The notes: generated from the sequence alone by a model not told the origin. 64,000 nt of DNA from Sipunculus nudus (GCA_026874595.1 CM049314.1:11522729-11586728); one strand, 5' to 3'. Positions 1 to 13,594 are shown, counted from the stretch's first letter. Program-made: numbers and translations.

Positions 1-159
1 TTTAAATTGTATGGAAGAAATGCTTACTATTGCTTTTCTCAATCATCTTTATTATGTTATCTGATTTATTAAACTGAGAGAAGATACAGTACATTTCCTA
101 GACATAGACCTTGAAACACTATTTTTTCTGTTCTAACTTTTTATTTTAAGTAACTGTGT

Positions 160-530
160 CAAATTTTTAATGCTAGCTTAACCAAGTATACCTACATCTG
201 CAGAATTCCATACCAGTTTCAGATTATGTGACAGGGCAGAATCACATGCTTCCTTTCATTTTATATACTGGTGTTAACCAGGCCTGGTGACTACAGCACC
301 TGTGGGCCCTGGGTGTGTTACGGTCCATATTGCTGGGTCATACAACTGAGACACCCCTGAAAGGTTTAAAGTGAAACACAGCCTTTGGGCACAGCCTTCT
401 CATTAAGCCTGTATATGCAGAACATTCACCCTGAGTGGGACCTGATGGTGAAAAATCTCACTACATTGGCCAAGATTCAAACTCCTGGCTTGGAGTCCCC
501 TGATCCACAGAAGCCGGTTCTTCTGTTCTA
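160..530 (-). repeat. Dispersed SINE-like repeat, copy A
   Basis: Bases 165-340 closely resemble 17508-17690, sharing segments such as ATGCTAGCTT, CATCTGCAGAA, GACAGGGC and CACCTGTGGGC in the same order. On the minus strand a tRNA-like head may lie at about 440-525, with a degenerate B box (AGTTTGAATCT). A tRNA-derived head followed by an unrelated body is the plan of a SINE. Which tRNA it came from is not clear. Confidence 0.55.
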
Positions 531-540
531 TCTTTATTTA

Positions 541-2960
541 GTGCAATTAATCAATAAATAATACATCCTGGCTATTTATGTTTATTTCAACAATGACTTA
601 AAAATTAAACTCTTGAATCTCTCCTGAATTTACATAGAGTAACGTAATACTAAAATTACACTGAGTGAACCCAGATAAATAGATTATATTTTGAACAGAC
701 CCGGAAGCCCTTATATTTTTTCAGCTTGCACTCATTATAACACTGAGGATGTATGAACAAGCATACCCCACAAGGCTGGCTTATGTTCCTCCCTCCTAGA
801 CATGAATGACTGAAAAAACACTACACCTGTTTGTTTGGGATCATGAAGGCTCCTAACTGTAAAGTACACACACTTCCTGTTGTTCTGTTAATTGCTCTTC
901 CCTGAGCGCCACAAATTAAAATGCTGATTGGTTTACTTCCCTTTTGAGGAGGACCCAGGCTGATCCCACTTGGGTATACTGACTTGACAATTAGTCAAGG
1001 TAGAAGTGTTTTGTTCATGCTCTTGCATAATGAATTCCATCAATGTCAAAACAAGGTTATACAAGCCATCAAAAATGAAAGAAAATAATGGCAAACATCT
1101 CCATTCATGGAAGATGAGAAAAACATGTCATGTATATCTTGAATAAAATACCATGAGCAAACTCATTCAGACAACTGACAAAACATATTTGATTACAGAC
1201 TTGAATCAGGGCTGAATTTACCTGGCAGGTTCTGTGTACACACAGACCCTAAATCAATGTCTTGTTCCATCTGTTAACAAGCTGGCGCACTGGGGCTTGT
1301 AATGTTAGTAGACAGCTTGCCTTTGATCCCCAAACCATAGGCTGGGCTTACAGAAAAGAGACACTGACAGGTTTTAATCATTAATTAATCCCCTGACTGT
1401 AATTTGCTTTGTCACAGTATGAACAGCTGATTAACTGCAACTAAGTGAATGATGCTTTATTTCTGGCTCAATGTATTTTTTGTGAAATGTTTAAATCTTC
1501 ATTCACTTCTTACATTTGATGGACAGCTGATACCATATGAACATTTCATTTTAGCTCTACATTTTTATCCTAATCATGCAATTTTTTTAAATGTTTGCTA
1601 TATAGCATTTTTTTTCCTTTATCATAAAATTGTAAAACTCTTTTCTAAAATTATATTTTTACAAATAAATTTATGTCTGAGGTTAAGCTACAGGTTACTA
1701 AATTGTGATTCAATTCTAAATTATGCATGCAGACTTTTGGCAAGTATGAATAATTATTAAAACTTTCTGGGAGTACGTGTTACCCACAAGGTTAACAAAG
1801 TTGTTATTTAAATTTCATGCTGGATGAGCCTAGGTTCAGTTAAATATCAAACTCTCTAATGGTTAAAGACTCTGGCATCCCCTTATGGGAAAACAGGAAT
1901 AGCGTACACCAAAAGCCCCAGAAAAGTCATCATATTTCAGGTTTACAGGGCCTAAACATTAGAATCCTAATGTACTCCTGGGTAAAATATTTTTAATCTC
2001 CACTCACACTGGGACACATTAAACCTACCTAGAATATATAAAAGACTCTCTACCACACTGGGAGCCTTAATGCTTCATACAAGAGTAAAACATCTGGACA
2101 CCAAAATTTGTATGAAGAAACCTGTTGCTAAGTCTTCACATGTGTAGGTAATTTCTTCCAGTTCTTCTAATTTGTACAAGTATGGTTCCATATTCAAGCT
2201 GATGATTTGAATATGATGCCTGGACTAGGCCTAACTAAGTCTCAGCCAGATTGAGATCATCTGTCTTACTGCCCAAAGCAATGTTCCAATGCTGACATCC
2301 AATAAATATTTACAAGCCCCTGCATAACAAACCTAGGAAACCCAAGAAAATATGAAACTCATCAATTTGGGCTGCCAGCTTCACCAACACAGTATAGAGT
2401 CCCTTTTTGGCCTCACTGCAGTATGTCTGCATATTAAATCCATGGAGGAAGTCACATAATGAGAAATATAAGCCTGTCATCCCCTCTTCTGCAAGCAGCA
2501 CTTCCTCCTTCCTGCATCGATAAATGATGACATATATGACAGGCTGAACTGGAGTGGCGTGAAGGTGGGTAAAGATTAACTAAAGACCAAAGTTCATTTG
2601 AGGTCAAGTTGAGTGGACGTAAAGGTCATTTCAAGGTCACATTTTTTAAATGTCAAGGTCATTAGACAACTGTGTGTTCATTAAAATCAGAGTAACCAGT
2701 GCAATGTAGTTCCAATTGATGGACATTGCAGATGTGTTTGCATACATTTTTGTCAGCCTAACAACAGTGAATCTTGATTAAATGTATAAATTCAGCTTGG
2801 CCTGGCTTGGTCAAAATATCGGGATCTGGATCCACTAGACTGGCTCCAGATATACTGCTGGTCAATAAGAGATAAGATAGATGTGAGCTACAGGGCACAG
2901 CAGCATGAAGAGCCCTCCATCCAGTCCAGACACTCCTAGTCAAACTACGTTCTAGACTGA
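541..2960. other. AT-rich intronic stretch, no gene seen
   Basis: Short ORFs here (for example 103 codons at 1449-1760 plus and 63 at 2310-2501 minus) have random-looking composition, no recognisable domain and no splice context. I see no repeat with a second copy in the window. Confidence 0.6.
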
Positions 2961-2970
2961 CATTAACACC

Positions 2971-3069
2971 AGGGGTGGCCAGTGGCCAGATGCTGGATTT
3001 GTAGCCACCCATGTAGTAGATAATGTGAGAGGAAATGAGATAGCGGGAGAGGAGTATCACATGGTCTGA
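2971..3069 (+). pseudogene. Possible RNase H relic of a non-LTR retrotransposon
   Basis: The plus frame reads 32 residues before a stop and contains HVVDN followed by RGNEIAGEE. Retrotransposon RNase H domains end in a similar pattern (His-Val, Gly-Asn-Glu, Ala-Asp). Here the Asp after Ala is Gly, and upstream sequence in this frame has a stop and no clear homology. The match is short and could be chance. Confidence 0.25.
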
Positions 3070-3152
3070 TGGGAATTCTCTGCATCTGTTCTCCTGTGTT
3101 AATACAGATAATGCTTGAAACTTCAAAAGTAAGGTATCTTAAACATGCAAAA

Positions 3153-3195
3153 GATTATATTGTATTATATTGTATTATATCATATTATATTACAT
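3153..3195. repeat. Short tandem repeat, about 10-bp unit
   Basis: Four to five imperfect copies of a unit close to ATTATATTGT lie in tandem, with the last copies diverged. Confidence 0.7.
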
Positions 3196-3199
3196 TAAT

Positions 3200-5690
3200 A
3201 AATATTATATAATATGCCTATTTTCAACTTTAGAATAATTTGATAAAAATGTCAAATTGTCATAAAAAATACTGCCAGTAAATACAAAATAAAAATGATT
3301 GTATCAATGTAAATTCTATATTATATAAGTATTAATTTTTTAATTTAATAACCACTATATATTTGTTAATACAGATTCTTTCACATGCATGCACCATATT
3401 ATGTTAAACTTAAGTGACATACTTCCTCTGCCAACTGTTTGTGATGTTTCAAACAGACTAGATTCCCTCAGAAGTATAAACAATAAACCGCTAGCTCCCA
3501 AAAAATACTAGATCTGGCCCAGGTTATTATGCTTCTATGACTGATGGCCATTTAATTTTGTCTGTGGTTATATAACGTTTATGAGCATTTTATATAATTT
3601 GTGGTATATTGTATATAGACCATGTATCCATTCTTATCTCGTACATATGCCATTATACTTAATTCAACTGATTAAACTGCTACAGCTAAATGCAATTACC
3701 ATACAATAAATAAACCATACAAAATTACTGTCAGTTTTGTCATCACTGCATGCAACATGTTATATTACTTGGGATTACTGGGGTGCTGTTCCTATTGCCC
3801 AGTAAAATGCAATTAATATTTGCAAATAGCAATGAGCATACATGCCATACTGACCATAGCATTTACAATGGAAAACTTATAGGAGATCTAGGCTTTGTTT
3901 GAATAATTAACAACATGAAAGATGCATAAAAAACTGTACATACATTAAACAGATTAGGTTTAGCTGACTATCTGGCTACTTGCAACCCTTATACCCCTTT
4001 CTTCTGATAGCCTGCTAAAATTTACATCTGTTTAAACAACATGGATTTTTAAAAAAACAGCTCAACATTTTTTAATAAAACATAACTCTAAACTTGGCAC
4101 ATAAACTGGAACCCAGTTTTTCACCTCAACTTTACAATGACAGTCTCTCACTGCATGTGTCAAGAAATGTAAGTGAGCACTTGTTGAAATAATCTCAAAA
4201 GATGATTTCAAGTATTTAAACATTCATAGGACACCCAAAAACTTAGTGTGAGCATTCAATTATATAAACAGCATCACAGAGAGAATATACAGTACTAATA
4301 TAAGAAATTAAGGAACATCAGAACAGTAATCAGATGAGGCTTTCATCAGACATGCCGCTTAAAAAAATGAACTTCCAGTACTTCTTTTATTATATAATTC
4401 CTATATATTACCTACAGCTCTCGGATAGGAAAAGAATGATACAGTAATAATTCTTAATCATCTAATAGTACAATAAGTGTGGTGATTTAGTAAGTTCCAT
4501 TATGATTATATGATTAAGTCTTGATGGATCTGTTACTTGGTGCTCTAAAGCATCTAAAATGCTTTATAATAAACAAGCGGGTGTCTGCACTGACAAAGAT
4601 TTTCACCTGGGGGAAATGAATTGGCCACATTGTATCGCACACATGGTCATGAGCATATAGCTTTTCCGACATCTTGCCGTGGTTTGATGGAGTGGGGCAA
4701 ACACAAGGTTTAGCAAGTAATCTCTAGCGAGCAGTGAGTTCTATAGCAATCAGGTGATTCTGACAAGAACAACGAAAGTGAGCGAGCATCATGACCTGAA
4801 TCAACCAGATGCACACATACAGCTGGTAGCAAGGGTTCCTTTGATTTATTAGAGGTTTAATTATTCATCAGTTCTGGGCCGTCAGCTCCCACGCTATTAG
4901 CAGCCAGTCTTGGTCCTTAACAATCAGCGCTGCCATTAAGAGTCTGTATCACCACAGCTTCTGACCTGCACTACTAAAAACTTACTAGTTATTAATGCTT
5001 AACATGCCAGTAACTGCAGTACTGACACTTGTCTGTTACCTGCCCTCCTGTTTTGTAGGGCTGTTGACGTAATAAATAGCATACAGCATGTAGTTACATC
5101 TAGCTAACTAAGCATTACAGTGCAATTTGTGTTCTTGCTGGTCAAAGTACAAGTGAGGAAGTGTGTATTTCTTCTTTATTTATATGCATACTCACATTTT
5201 TTATGCTTAAAGATTAGATTCCAGTGGAAATGTCTTGAATTAACACCTAAAATCAGTGTCTTTCTCATTGCTTTTGCAGACAGAAATTGAAACATAAATT
5301 CATATAGATCACATCTATGTCTGAAACTCTGTGCATAGCACACATCTATCATTTCTGTGTGTCTGCCAGTAAAGTGTATAGCAGTCTCATATGTTCTAAT
5401 GGATGACTTGTCTGTCAGTGAATAAAATAAAAGGAAACATGCAGTTAATATCATTTATTACATTACATTTTAAAGTCTGATGACACTAACATGTCATTCA
5501 GATATAATCGTACAATTTACTTCAATTATCACAACCTCCAGAGAGCAGTCTGTTTTTATTGTTTCTGCTGACAAACATGCATGAAACACCTTCCTGTGCA
5601 ACAATGAAGAGTTGTGATAAAGACAATAACTTCAAAACTGAAAAACCCAGCATAAATCCATAAAAGGTCAGACAAAGCATGACATACTGC
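3200..5690. other. AT-rich intronic stretch, no gene seen
   Basis: Low-GC sequence with no recognisable coding or repeat unit. A slightly less AT-rich patch at about 4860-4990 has no ORF support and no second copy in the window. Confidence 0.55.
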
Positions 5691-5697
5691 CTGAATA

Positions 5698-5789
5698 CAT
5701 GATAAAGTACCTGAGGTCTAAAGAAATACATGATCAAGTACCTGAGGTCTAAAGAAATACGTGATAAAGTTCCTGAGGTCTAAAGAAAT
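5698..5789. repeat. Three tandem copies of a 31-bp unit
   Basis: The unit reads CATGATAAAGTACCTGAGG and continues TCTAAAGAAATA. It starts at about 5698, 5729 and 5760, with one to three differences between copies. The 71-codon minus ORF over this region runs into the repeat and is not a gene. Confidence 0.85.
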
Positions 5790-5909
5790 TCAATCTGTCA
5801 GAAAATCTGTGTATTACTTTTCTTTAATTAACACTGAACAAAATCATAGCCCATGGGGGTTCCTGATATTATACAGATTAACCTGTCCTTTGCTAATTGC
5901 AAGCACCAT

Positions 5910-5957
5910 GGAACTGACTGGCAGCCAGTGAAGATGACAGAGTACAGGAGGTTCCTG
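5910..5957 (-). pseudogene. CR1/L2-type LINE scrap (HWLPV motif)
   Basis: The minus frame reads QEPPVLCHLHWLPVSS. This fits the conserved C-terminal block of CR1/L2-like LINEs (Thr-Pro-Val-Leu, two residues, Leu-His-Trp-Leu-Pro-Val) seen in the better copy at 59.7 kb. Flanking sequence shows no further homology, so this is a short, old remnant in the intron. Confidence 0.55.
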
Positions 5958-5959
5958 TC

Positions 5960-7845
5960 TGGTGAAAAAACAAAAACAACTTGAAATCCTATTAAAAGAA
6001 TATATCCAAAACATATTTTATATTTAGAAGCATTTTGAACAGGATATGGTCCAGTGGTTTTGACAATGAACTTTGCAGTGGAAGTCTCACTTTCAAACCT
6101 GCTAATGCCCCAAAAGAAATCTCAAAGATTCACCTCCATGTTTTAATGGCAGGATATGAATTCTAGATTATTCTTGGTCCCATGCATACCTAAAATCAAG
6201 AATGCTTAATTCTTATCATACAGATACTTTCCTTTCTCATTCAACATAGAGTGTTACCAGCACTATGGACCTATCTTTCAAAAGCTACAAAATTTTATTT
6301 TACATCAAATGAAAATGATACTCCTCTACACATACTCAGGTTGACTTTCTGAAGAAAATCAAAGCAATTTGGTGGGTATAAACATTAAAGAAATAGCACT
6401 GGGAGTAGTATATATTATGCTGGTAGATGAGTTTATCCAGTAAAAAGTTGGTGAATGAAAAAGGTTTACTGTTTTAAATGTGTTAAAATGACTTTTTTTC
6501 TTTTCATTTGTTGACCTTCATCCAAATGCATACAAATGATATAATCTACTGCTGTAACCACAGTTCCACCATTCAAATATGTATAGTAGTGGCTCTGAAA
6601 CTGAAACTCACTTACTTTTACCTTGATCAAACCCCTTTTAGGCCACTTTAATCCTATCCCCTAGGATTACTTACAGTAAAGACAAACAGTTGTATAAATG
6701 GACCGAACTGCCTGCTGTACAACTTTTTGCTTTTCCTGCGCTGCTTAAAGCGCCTCCCACCGCAGTGTGAACGGCAGGAACTGGTCTTTAAACTGCATAA
6801 TTTATACAAACTCATCCCCAAGGACAAGTAGATCTGAGATGCATTAGGCACATCTGTCTGTTAGTGTGCCGTTTTGTTGCTGTGCCTTGATCAGTTTACA
6901 AGAAAAGCACAAATATTGTTTCCATAACAGTAGCAGTCTTAAAGCTGTTATAAATATTGACATTTATTACGACTTTTGTTTTATAATGATTTAGGAACAG
7001 AGAAAAATTGCATTGTGGACAAGTTTGTTCAAGTGTCATTTCAATAAAACTTCCTCAGTACAAAAAGAATGGCATTTGATGTCATTGCACAAGCAATGCA
7101 GTTAATTTCATAATCAATATTTTTCCTCAATAGGTGAAAAGATACAATGATAATAAAAACCAAACATGTCTTTTATTCAGTTTTTCACAGAACTGAATGG
7201 TAAAATTTACCAAAAACATTTTTGATAAACTTAAAACAATCCCTTTTATATATAAATTCTAAAATCATTTGAAGTTCTGAATAAATATAATAGGAAAATG
7301 AAATATATAAAAGATTAATTTTTTCTTTGAATGAAAACATTTCCATAAAAATGTCTTCTCATACTAGGAAATCTGTGTTTCCTCAATGGGAAGACATACT
7401 ATGTGTGGTAAATTTACTTTAAAAAAATCCAATCTTGATCAAGGTTTTACAATATATGCATTTATTGGGTTAGAGTCATTAAATTATTAATCATTTTTAT
7501 TGACAATCATCTGTGCAAACACCTATGCAAAATGAAATCAATTCAGCTGAATAAACATTCAAGCTAAAATCAATTAGAGCAAGAAATTTCTATTGACCAT
7601 CACAATTTCCTCTGAATTGACTATTTCTCCAGATTACTATTCTTTTTGCAGAAACAGATGTTTAGTAATTAAATTATCTGCTTACTTGCCTGTCATGAAA
7701 GTATATATCCTCATAATGCAATTAGATAATGTAATTTTTCTATTTATTATGTTCATGTTGTGTTAAATCAAACATCCATAAAATATCCATCAGTTTAATG
7801 AATTGTGACTGATAAAGGCACAAAACACTTTCATACCTTTGGTAC
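5960..7845. other. AT-rich intronic stretch, no gene seen
   Basis: Ordinary low-complexity intronic DNA. The 65-codon minus ORF at 6654-6851 shows no domain and no splice context. Confidence 0.55.
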
Positions 7846-7849
7846 TAAT

Positions 7850-9735
7850 ATTTCACGGACTATGTTATATCTCATAAACTAATAATCCATGGGCTATGAT
7901 TAGAACATACACTTATGTTCTATGGACTCTAAGTGATCATACATTAATGTTATATGGACTCTGACTGACCATACTCTAATGTTCAATGGCCTGTGATTAG
8001 ATCGTACACTAATGTTCCATTGACTATGAGTAGGTTATCAAACACTAATATTCCATGGACTATTTATCAGTGATCATACACTTATTTTCCATGAACTTTG
8101 ATTAGACCATACACTAATGTTCCATTGACTATGAGTATGTTATCATACACTAATATTCCATTGACTATGAGTATGTTATCATACACTAACATTCCATGGA
8201 CTATGAGAGAGTGATCATTCACCTGTGTTCTATGGACTATGAGTGAGTGATCATACACTAATGTTCCATTGACTATGAGTAGGTTATCATACACTAATAT
8301 TCCATGGACTATGAGAGAGTGATCATTCACTTGTGTTCTATGGACTCTGAGTGATCATACACTAATGTTCCATTGACTATGAGTAGGTTATCATGCATAA
8401 TATTCTATGGACTATGAGTGAGTGTTATATGGACTCTGACTGACCATACTCTAATGTTCCATGGCCTGTGATTAGATCGTACACTGATGTTCCATTGACT
8501 ATGAGTAGGTTTTCAAACACTAATATTCCATGGACTATTAATCAGTGATCATACACTTATTTTCCATGGACTTTGATTAGACCATACACTAATGTTCCAT
8601 TGACTATAAGTATGTTATCATACACTAATATTCCATGAACTATGAGAGAGTGATCATTCACTTGTGTTCTATGGACTATGAGTGAGTGATCATTCACTTA
8701 TGGTCTATGGACTACAAGTGAGTGATCATACACTAATGTTCCATTGACTATGAGTAGGTTATCATACACTAATATTCCATGGACTATGAGTGAGTGATCA
8801 TTCATTTATGTTCTATGGAATGTGAGTGAGTGATCATACACTAATGTTCCATTGACTATGAGTAGGTTATCATACACTTATAATCCATGAACTACGAGAG
8901 AGTGATCATTCACTTGTGTTCTATGGACTATGAGTGAGTGATCATACACTAATGTTCCATTGACTATGAGTAGGTTATCATACACTAATATTCCATGGAC
9001 TATGAGAGAGTGATCATTCACTCGTGTTCTATGGACTATGAGTGAGTGATCATACACTAATGTTCCATTCACTATGAGTAGGTTATCATGCACTAATATT
9101 CTATGGACTATGAGTGAGTGATCATTCACTAATTTTCTATGGACTATGAGTGAGTGATCATACACTAATGTTCCATTGACTATGAGTAGGTTATCATACA
9201 CTAATATTCCATGGACTATAAGTGAGTGATCATACACTAATGTTCAACTGACTATGAGTAGGTTATCATATACTAATATTCCATGGACTATGAGTGAGTG
9301 AAATACACTTATTTTGATACACTTATTTTCCATGGACTGTGATTAGATCATACATTAATGTTCCACTGACTATGAGTAGGTTATCATACACTAATATTCC
9401 ATGGACTATGAGTGAGTGATCATGCACTTATTTTCCATGGACTGTGATTAGATCATACACTAATGTTCCATTGACTATGAGTAGGTTATCATACACTAAT
9501 ATTCCATGGACTATGAGTCAATGATCATACATTAATGTTCTATGGACTATTTTTAGACAATATTACACTTAAGTTCCATGGACTAGCAATGTTTAAACAA
9601 TACACTTATGTTCCATGGACTGATATTATTAGGCCATACACTAATGTTCCATTGACTATAATTAGACCATACACAAATGTTTCATGAACAGAGATCATAT
9701 AAAAAGCTTAATGTTCCATGGACAATGAAATTTCC
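7850..9735. repeat. 36-bp satellite array
   Basis: About fifty tandem units of 36 bp, of the form ACTAATGTTCCATTGACTAT followed by GAGTAGGTTATCATAC. Unit types alternate: one carries CATTGACTATGAGTAGG, others CATGGACTATGAGAGAG or GTGAGTG. A three-unit (108-bp) block recurs almost unchanged at about 8224 and 8915. Because 36 is a multiple of three, one minus frame stays open and gives artificial ORFs of 82 and 119 codons. No spacers are present, so it is not a CRISPR array. Confidence 0.95.
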
Positions 9736-10330
9736 ACCAATCGTGGTCATGCTACTTTATCACAGGATATGATTACATCGACAATAATTAGATCATAGAC
9801 TTATATTCCATAAACAATTATTACATTCAAAGACAACTTTCAGACATTGTTCATAAACTAACATATCATACGAAAAGATTAAATCATGGACTGAAATTCA
9901 AAAGGAAAGATCAGATCTTGGTCTCGCTTTCAATACACCGTGATCTGTTGTTGATCCATTTAGTGATCATAAGAACGTACTGATGTTCCATAGACCATGA
10001 TTAGGTCACGGGTTGATAGGTCATGGGCTATAATCAGATGACAGATTAATGTCCTGAAGACAACGATTATATCAATGAATAATGCTCTTCAGAAAATAAT
10101 AAGATCACTAACTAATGTAATGTACAATATGTCTAGATCACAGTTTAATGTTCTATAGACAATGATTAGATCACAGAAATATATCTTTCATGTGCAGTCA
10201 AGAATTTGTTAACTAGTCAAATCTTAAACTACTGGTTTTTGGTTTATGATTAAAAGAATAAAATAAATTTCTATAAACCATGATAAGGCCATGGACTATA
10301 ATGTTCCATAGATAATGTTCTTCTTTCCTG
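9736..10330. repeat. Decayed margin of the 36-bp satellite
   Basis: Scattered degenerate copies of the satellite core (for example GATGTTCCATAGACCATGATTAG near 9980, and AATGTTCCATAGATAATG near 10301) continue for about 600 bp with irregular spacing. This is what the old edge of a satellite looks like after homogenisation stops. Confidence 0.7.
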
Positions 10331-10344
10331 GTAATGTTCCTGTG

Positions 10345-10560
10345 GGATGAATGAAACTGATGGGGGAGGGTGGATTAATAAATCTATTGACCGCAGGTCT
10401 GTACAGAGTGGCTGTGGCAGGACTGAGGCGGCCATTTCTTCATACTGGTCTGTCTAATCATTCAGCTCTCCAGTGGGGCTGCGGCAATTATCTCAAGAGA
10501 GAGACTGAAGAACCAGCGCGCCATTTTATCCTTTGGTAGGTAAACAGATTCTTAGTACTT
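10345..10560. other. Island of higher GC in the intron
   Basis: A roughly 200-bp island right after the satellite. It contains a 62-codon plus ORF (10351-10539) followed by TTTGGTAGGTAAA, which resembles a splice donor. I do not recognise the peptide. It could be a conserved regulatory element, a plus-strand exon of an unknown transcript, or nothing. Confidence 0.25.
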
Positions 10561-13523
10561 GACTGGTGGCAGCCAGAAACTCAGGCGGTGCCAGGCCTCG
10601 TATTTACTGTAGGACTCTAGTACAGCTAATGCCTGAGCTGTTTTTGCTTCTGTGAGGCCCTTGGCCGTCTCTCAGGAAAGCTGCCAGTCAAAGGACAGCG
10701 GTCTAGCCTCTCTCCAGCAAGCTGCTGCAGCGTCAGCCCTTGTGTGCGACCTTGTGAAGGTCATAACCTCATTATGAGTAGCCAGTTTCCTCCTGGCAAG
10801 AGGCTGACACAGTCCACAAGCTGCTGATAATGGTATTGTGCCCCTGGTTCTCTGCTGGCAGTGGTGCTGAATGTCATACATCATATTATCATAAGGAAAT
10901 TCCACTATTTTATACAAAATGCCACAAAGGCAATGCTGAAGAAAATTATATATATAGAGTATACCAACCTGCCACTTTCTTTATATTAATGTATATAGTT
11001 ATCAGTCAGTAAATCCTTACAACAAAATTACCAATATAACATGTAAATACATATGAACATAACATTTCTTAATCCAAACAAAAAACAACCTTCCACATTT
11101 TTTATGACAATGCCGACATGGTTAAAATATAACAAGAAAGTATAAATCTGAAACAGCTGCCTCTATTGGTTAAATCATTGGGCAATTAACCAATAATATG
11201 TTGTTCAACTCATATCTGACTTATAACATTTGACATAACATAACTGTAATTCCTAATTTTACACTGACAAACTATAAGTGTTATAACTTATATCACACAG
11301 ACATCTGAAGATGTTAATATATTAGTTTTTATAATATTTTTCATGACTATCATCTAACTGTAGCCATTCTATCATTGCAGCCTTAAATATATTTATTCAT
11401 TAAAATTCATGTTTGTCAGGCGTCTGTGTAACATATGGGACCATGACATGCCTGGCAGTGTTACATTCTGCTGCGTGTCTGCATGCTGTAAATAGTATCA
11501 GCTTGAGTGACAGTTCAACCAGCATTATAGTTAGTGTGCAGTCAGAATAGCCATGGTTGAGAGCTTGCCATCCATCTTTGGCCTTCCTGGTATTAACTAC
11601 ATGACCAGATCTACAGTCATATTAAACTAAACATTACTGCCAGCTCTTGATGAGAGCACTCTGCCAGCCTTTTTAATTACTAATGTCATTAATAGTATGG
11701 TGGGCATAAGGAAATTAAGGAAATGTGAATTATCTCCACTCGTGTTAACTCTTTCATACAAAGGTTTGTATAAAAAACAATTCTAAAGGAAATCTCCTTG
11801 GTAGTTGGTACTGAAAATTTGTTAAATGGAGCATCATAAAAGACTGAGATATTATCTGTAATGAAAATATTGAGAGCTAGAATTCTTTGAAAATCCAAAA
11901 GAAAAATCTAAGCAGTAAAATGGTTAAACCTTGATAAATAATATGGTTTCCTTTAATATTTAAAGATATACCTCTCTAACCAGACAAAAACTAAATCACA
12001 CTACAGCATATATAAATATGAGATATGTACATGCTTGGGTCAACTGCTCAGTTCATATAGATATATTCAAGATGTAAGGGAACCTATCCTAGGACACCAC
12101 AGGGATATGTCCTTCAAATGACAGTCAAATGTCCTTCAACATTTACTCTGCATAACTGTGACATACATGCTGAACCTTGACTTATTGAGACCCATCTTTC
12201 AGGGACACCAAAGCACTAGAAACCAATCAGAAGACTTGATAATGTATGATGATAATGGAACCTTTTGTTATGGAGACGCAACTGTCTGGGACACCAATTA
12301 ACTAAAAACCAGTAGCAGAACTTAATCATATAATTTACATTACAACATGAGGGAGGGACCTACACTGCAGGAGAGTCATCTTTCACAAATGCCATCAAAC
12401 TAAAAATGAATAATTATAATCTGCATTATAATATGACTGTGGAACCTTCACTAATGGAGACACATCTTTCAGGGACACTGCTAAACTACAGATCAATGGG
12501 AAGACCTAATATGTAATTTGCATTACAATATTATGGTGGAACCTTTACTAATGGAAACACACCTGTCAGGTGCACCACCAGATAAGTGATAAATGGGAGG
12601 ACCAGTTGAAAGATATACTTGGTCCCAACTGGACACACGAAAATTTGGGATTTTATGTCCCCTGCGAATCTTGGGTGCCATGATGCTGTGAAGGTTGTAG
12701 AGGCAGAGGGTCACAATCCGCTTACGGGAAGCAGAAACTCACGTGCCATGCAAATCTGTCTTGCAAAATTTCTATGTCACAGACAGCCCGTAAGCATGTA
12801 CGGAGGATGTTGGACAAACCTTACTCAGCAGACAAGCAGCACTTGCCCTCTCACTGCGTGCGACTTAGACTGCTGATTTTCTTTCCATGGTACCTTAAAA
12901 ATGTGCATGTCCCACTTGAGAACTCATTGCAGGGGGAGCAGGTTAGACTGGTGGCCTTGTTTTGCTGAGAATTTGTAGAATTTGTTGGACATGTCCAACA
13001 TCCTACATGCTTATGAGCTGTCTACAACCTCAAAATTTGGATGCAAACAGGCCGTAGGAGCCTGTACGGCTGGTTGTGACCAAGGCTTCATGTACTAGAG
13101 CATAAGAGTGGAATACTGGCAGTGGCTGAGCTGGTTTGCTTTCAGCTTAGTTGGAAACATCACTTTAGCCTTTATCTACCTCCCAGTTAACCTCAGCTTG
13201 TGTCATGGTGGTTCTATTGTAATCTAGACTCAGTAGGCTTCAGTGCTTAAAGTACTAGCTGAATCACTTCATGCTCTCATATCAAGTTCTTGGGCAGCAC
13301 TGGGCTCCAGGGGGCCAGGCTTCGTGCCGTCTGCTGGGTGTTTTTTGACTGATACGCTGCCTACCTTGAATTGAAATATGGAGAACTACCAGCCTAAAGA
13401 ACATAAAAAATTCCATGCAATCACAAACACAATCCATCATACAATGTTCGCAATAACTCAGCCCTAAACCACAGAGTAGGGGCCTAATACACACAGCAGA
13501 AAGTCCATTACATATTCCTTTAC

Positions 13524-13526
<3 letters not shown>
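10561..13526. other. Intronic stretch, no gene seen
   Basis: Mostly AT-rich. A moderately GC block at 12600-12990 gives two overlapping plus ORFs (85 and 64 codons) in different frames, neither with a recognisable domain, so both look like chance. Confidence 0.5.

Positions 13527-13591
<65 letters not shown>
13527..13591. repeat. (TA)n microsatellite, 65 bp
   Basis: Uninterrupted AT dinucleotides that directly abut the left end of the MITE at 13592. The tract produces the false Tyr-Ile repeats of the 162-codon minus ORF at 13282-13770. Confidence 0.98.

Positions 13592-13594
<3 letters not shown>

Noticed and set aside
5465-5500. Hammerhead-like CTGATGA near 5477
   Set aside because: No GAAA box or paired stems.
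8082-9237. Minus ORFs of 82 and 119 codons with a 12-residue repeat
   Set aside because: They are products of the 36-bp satellite whose unit length is divisible by three. There is no non-repeat flank.
7850-9735. CRISPR-like array
   Set aside because: Units are contiguous with no unique spacers and the genome is eukaryotic.
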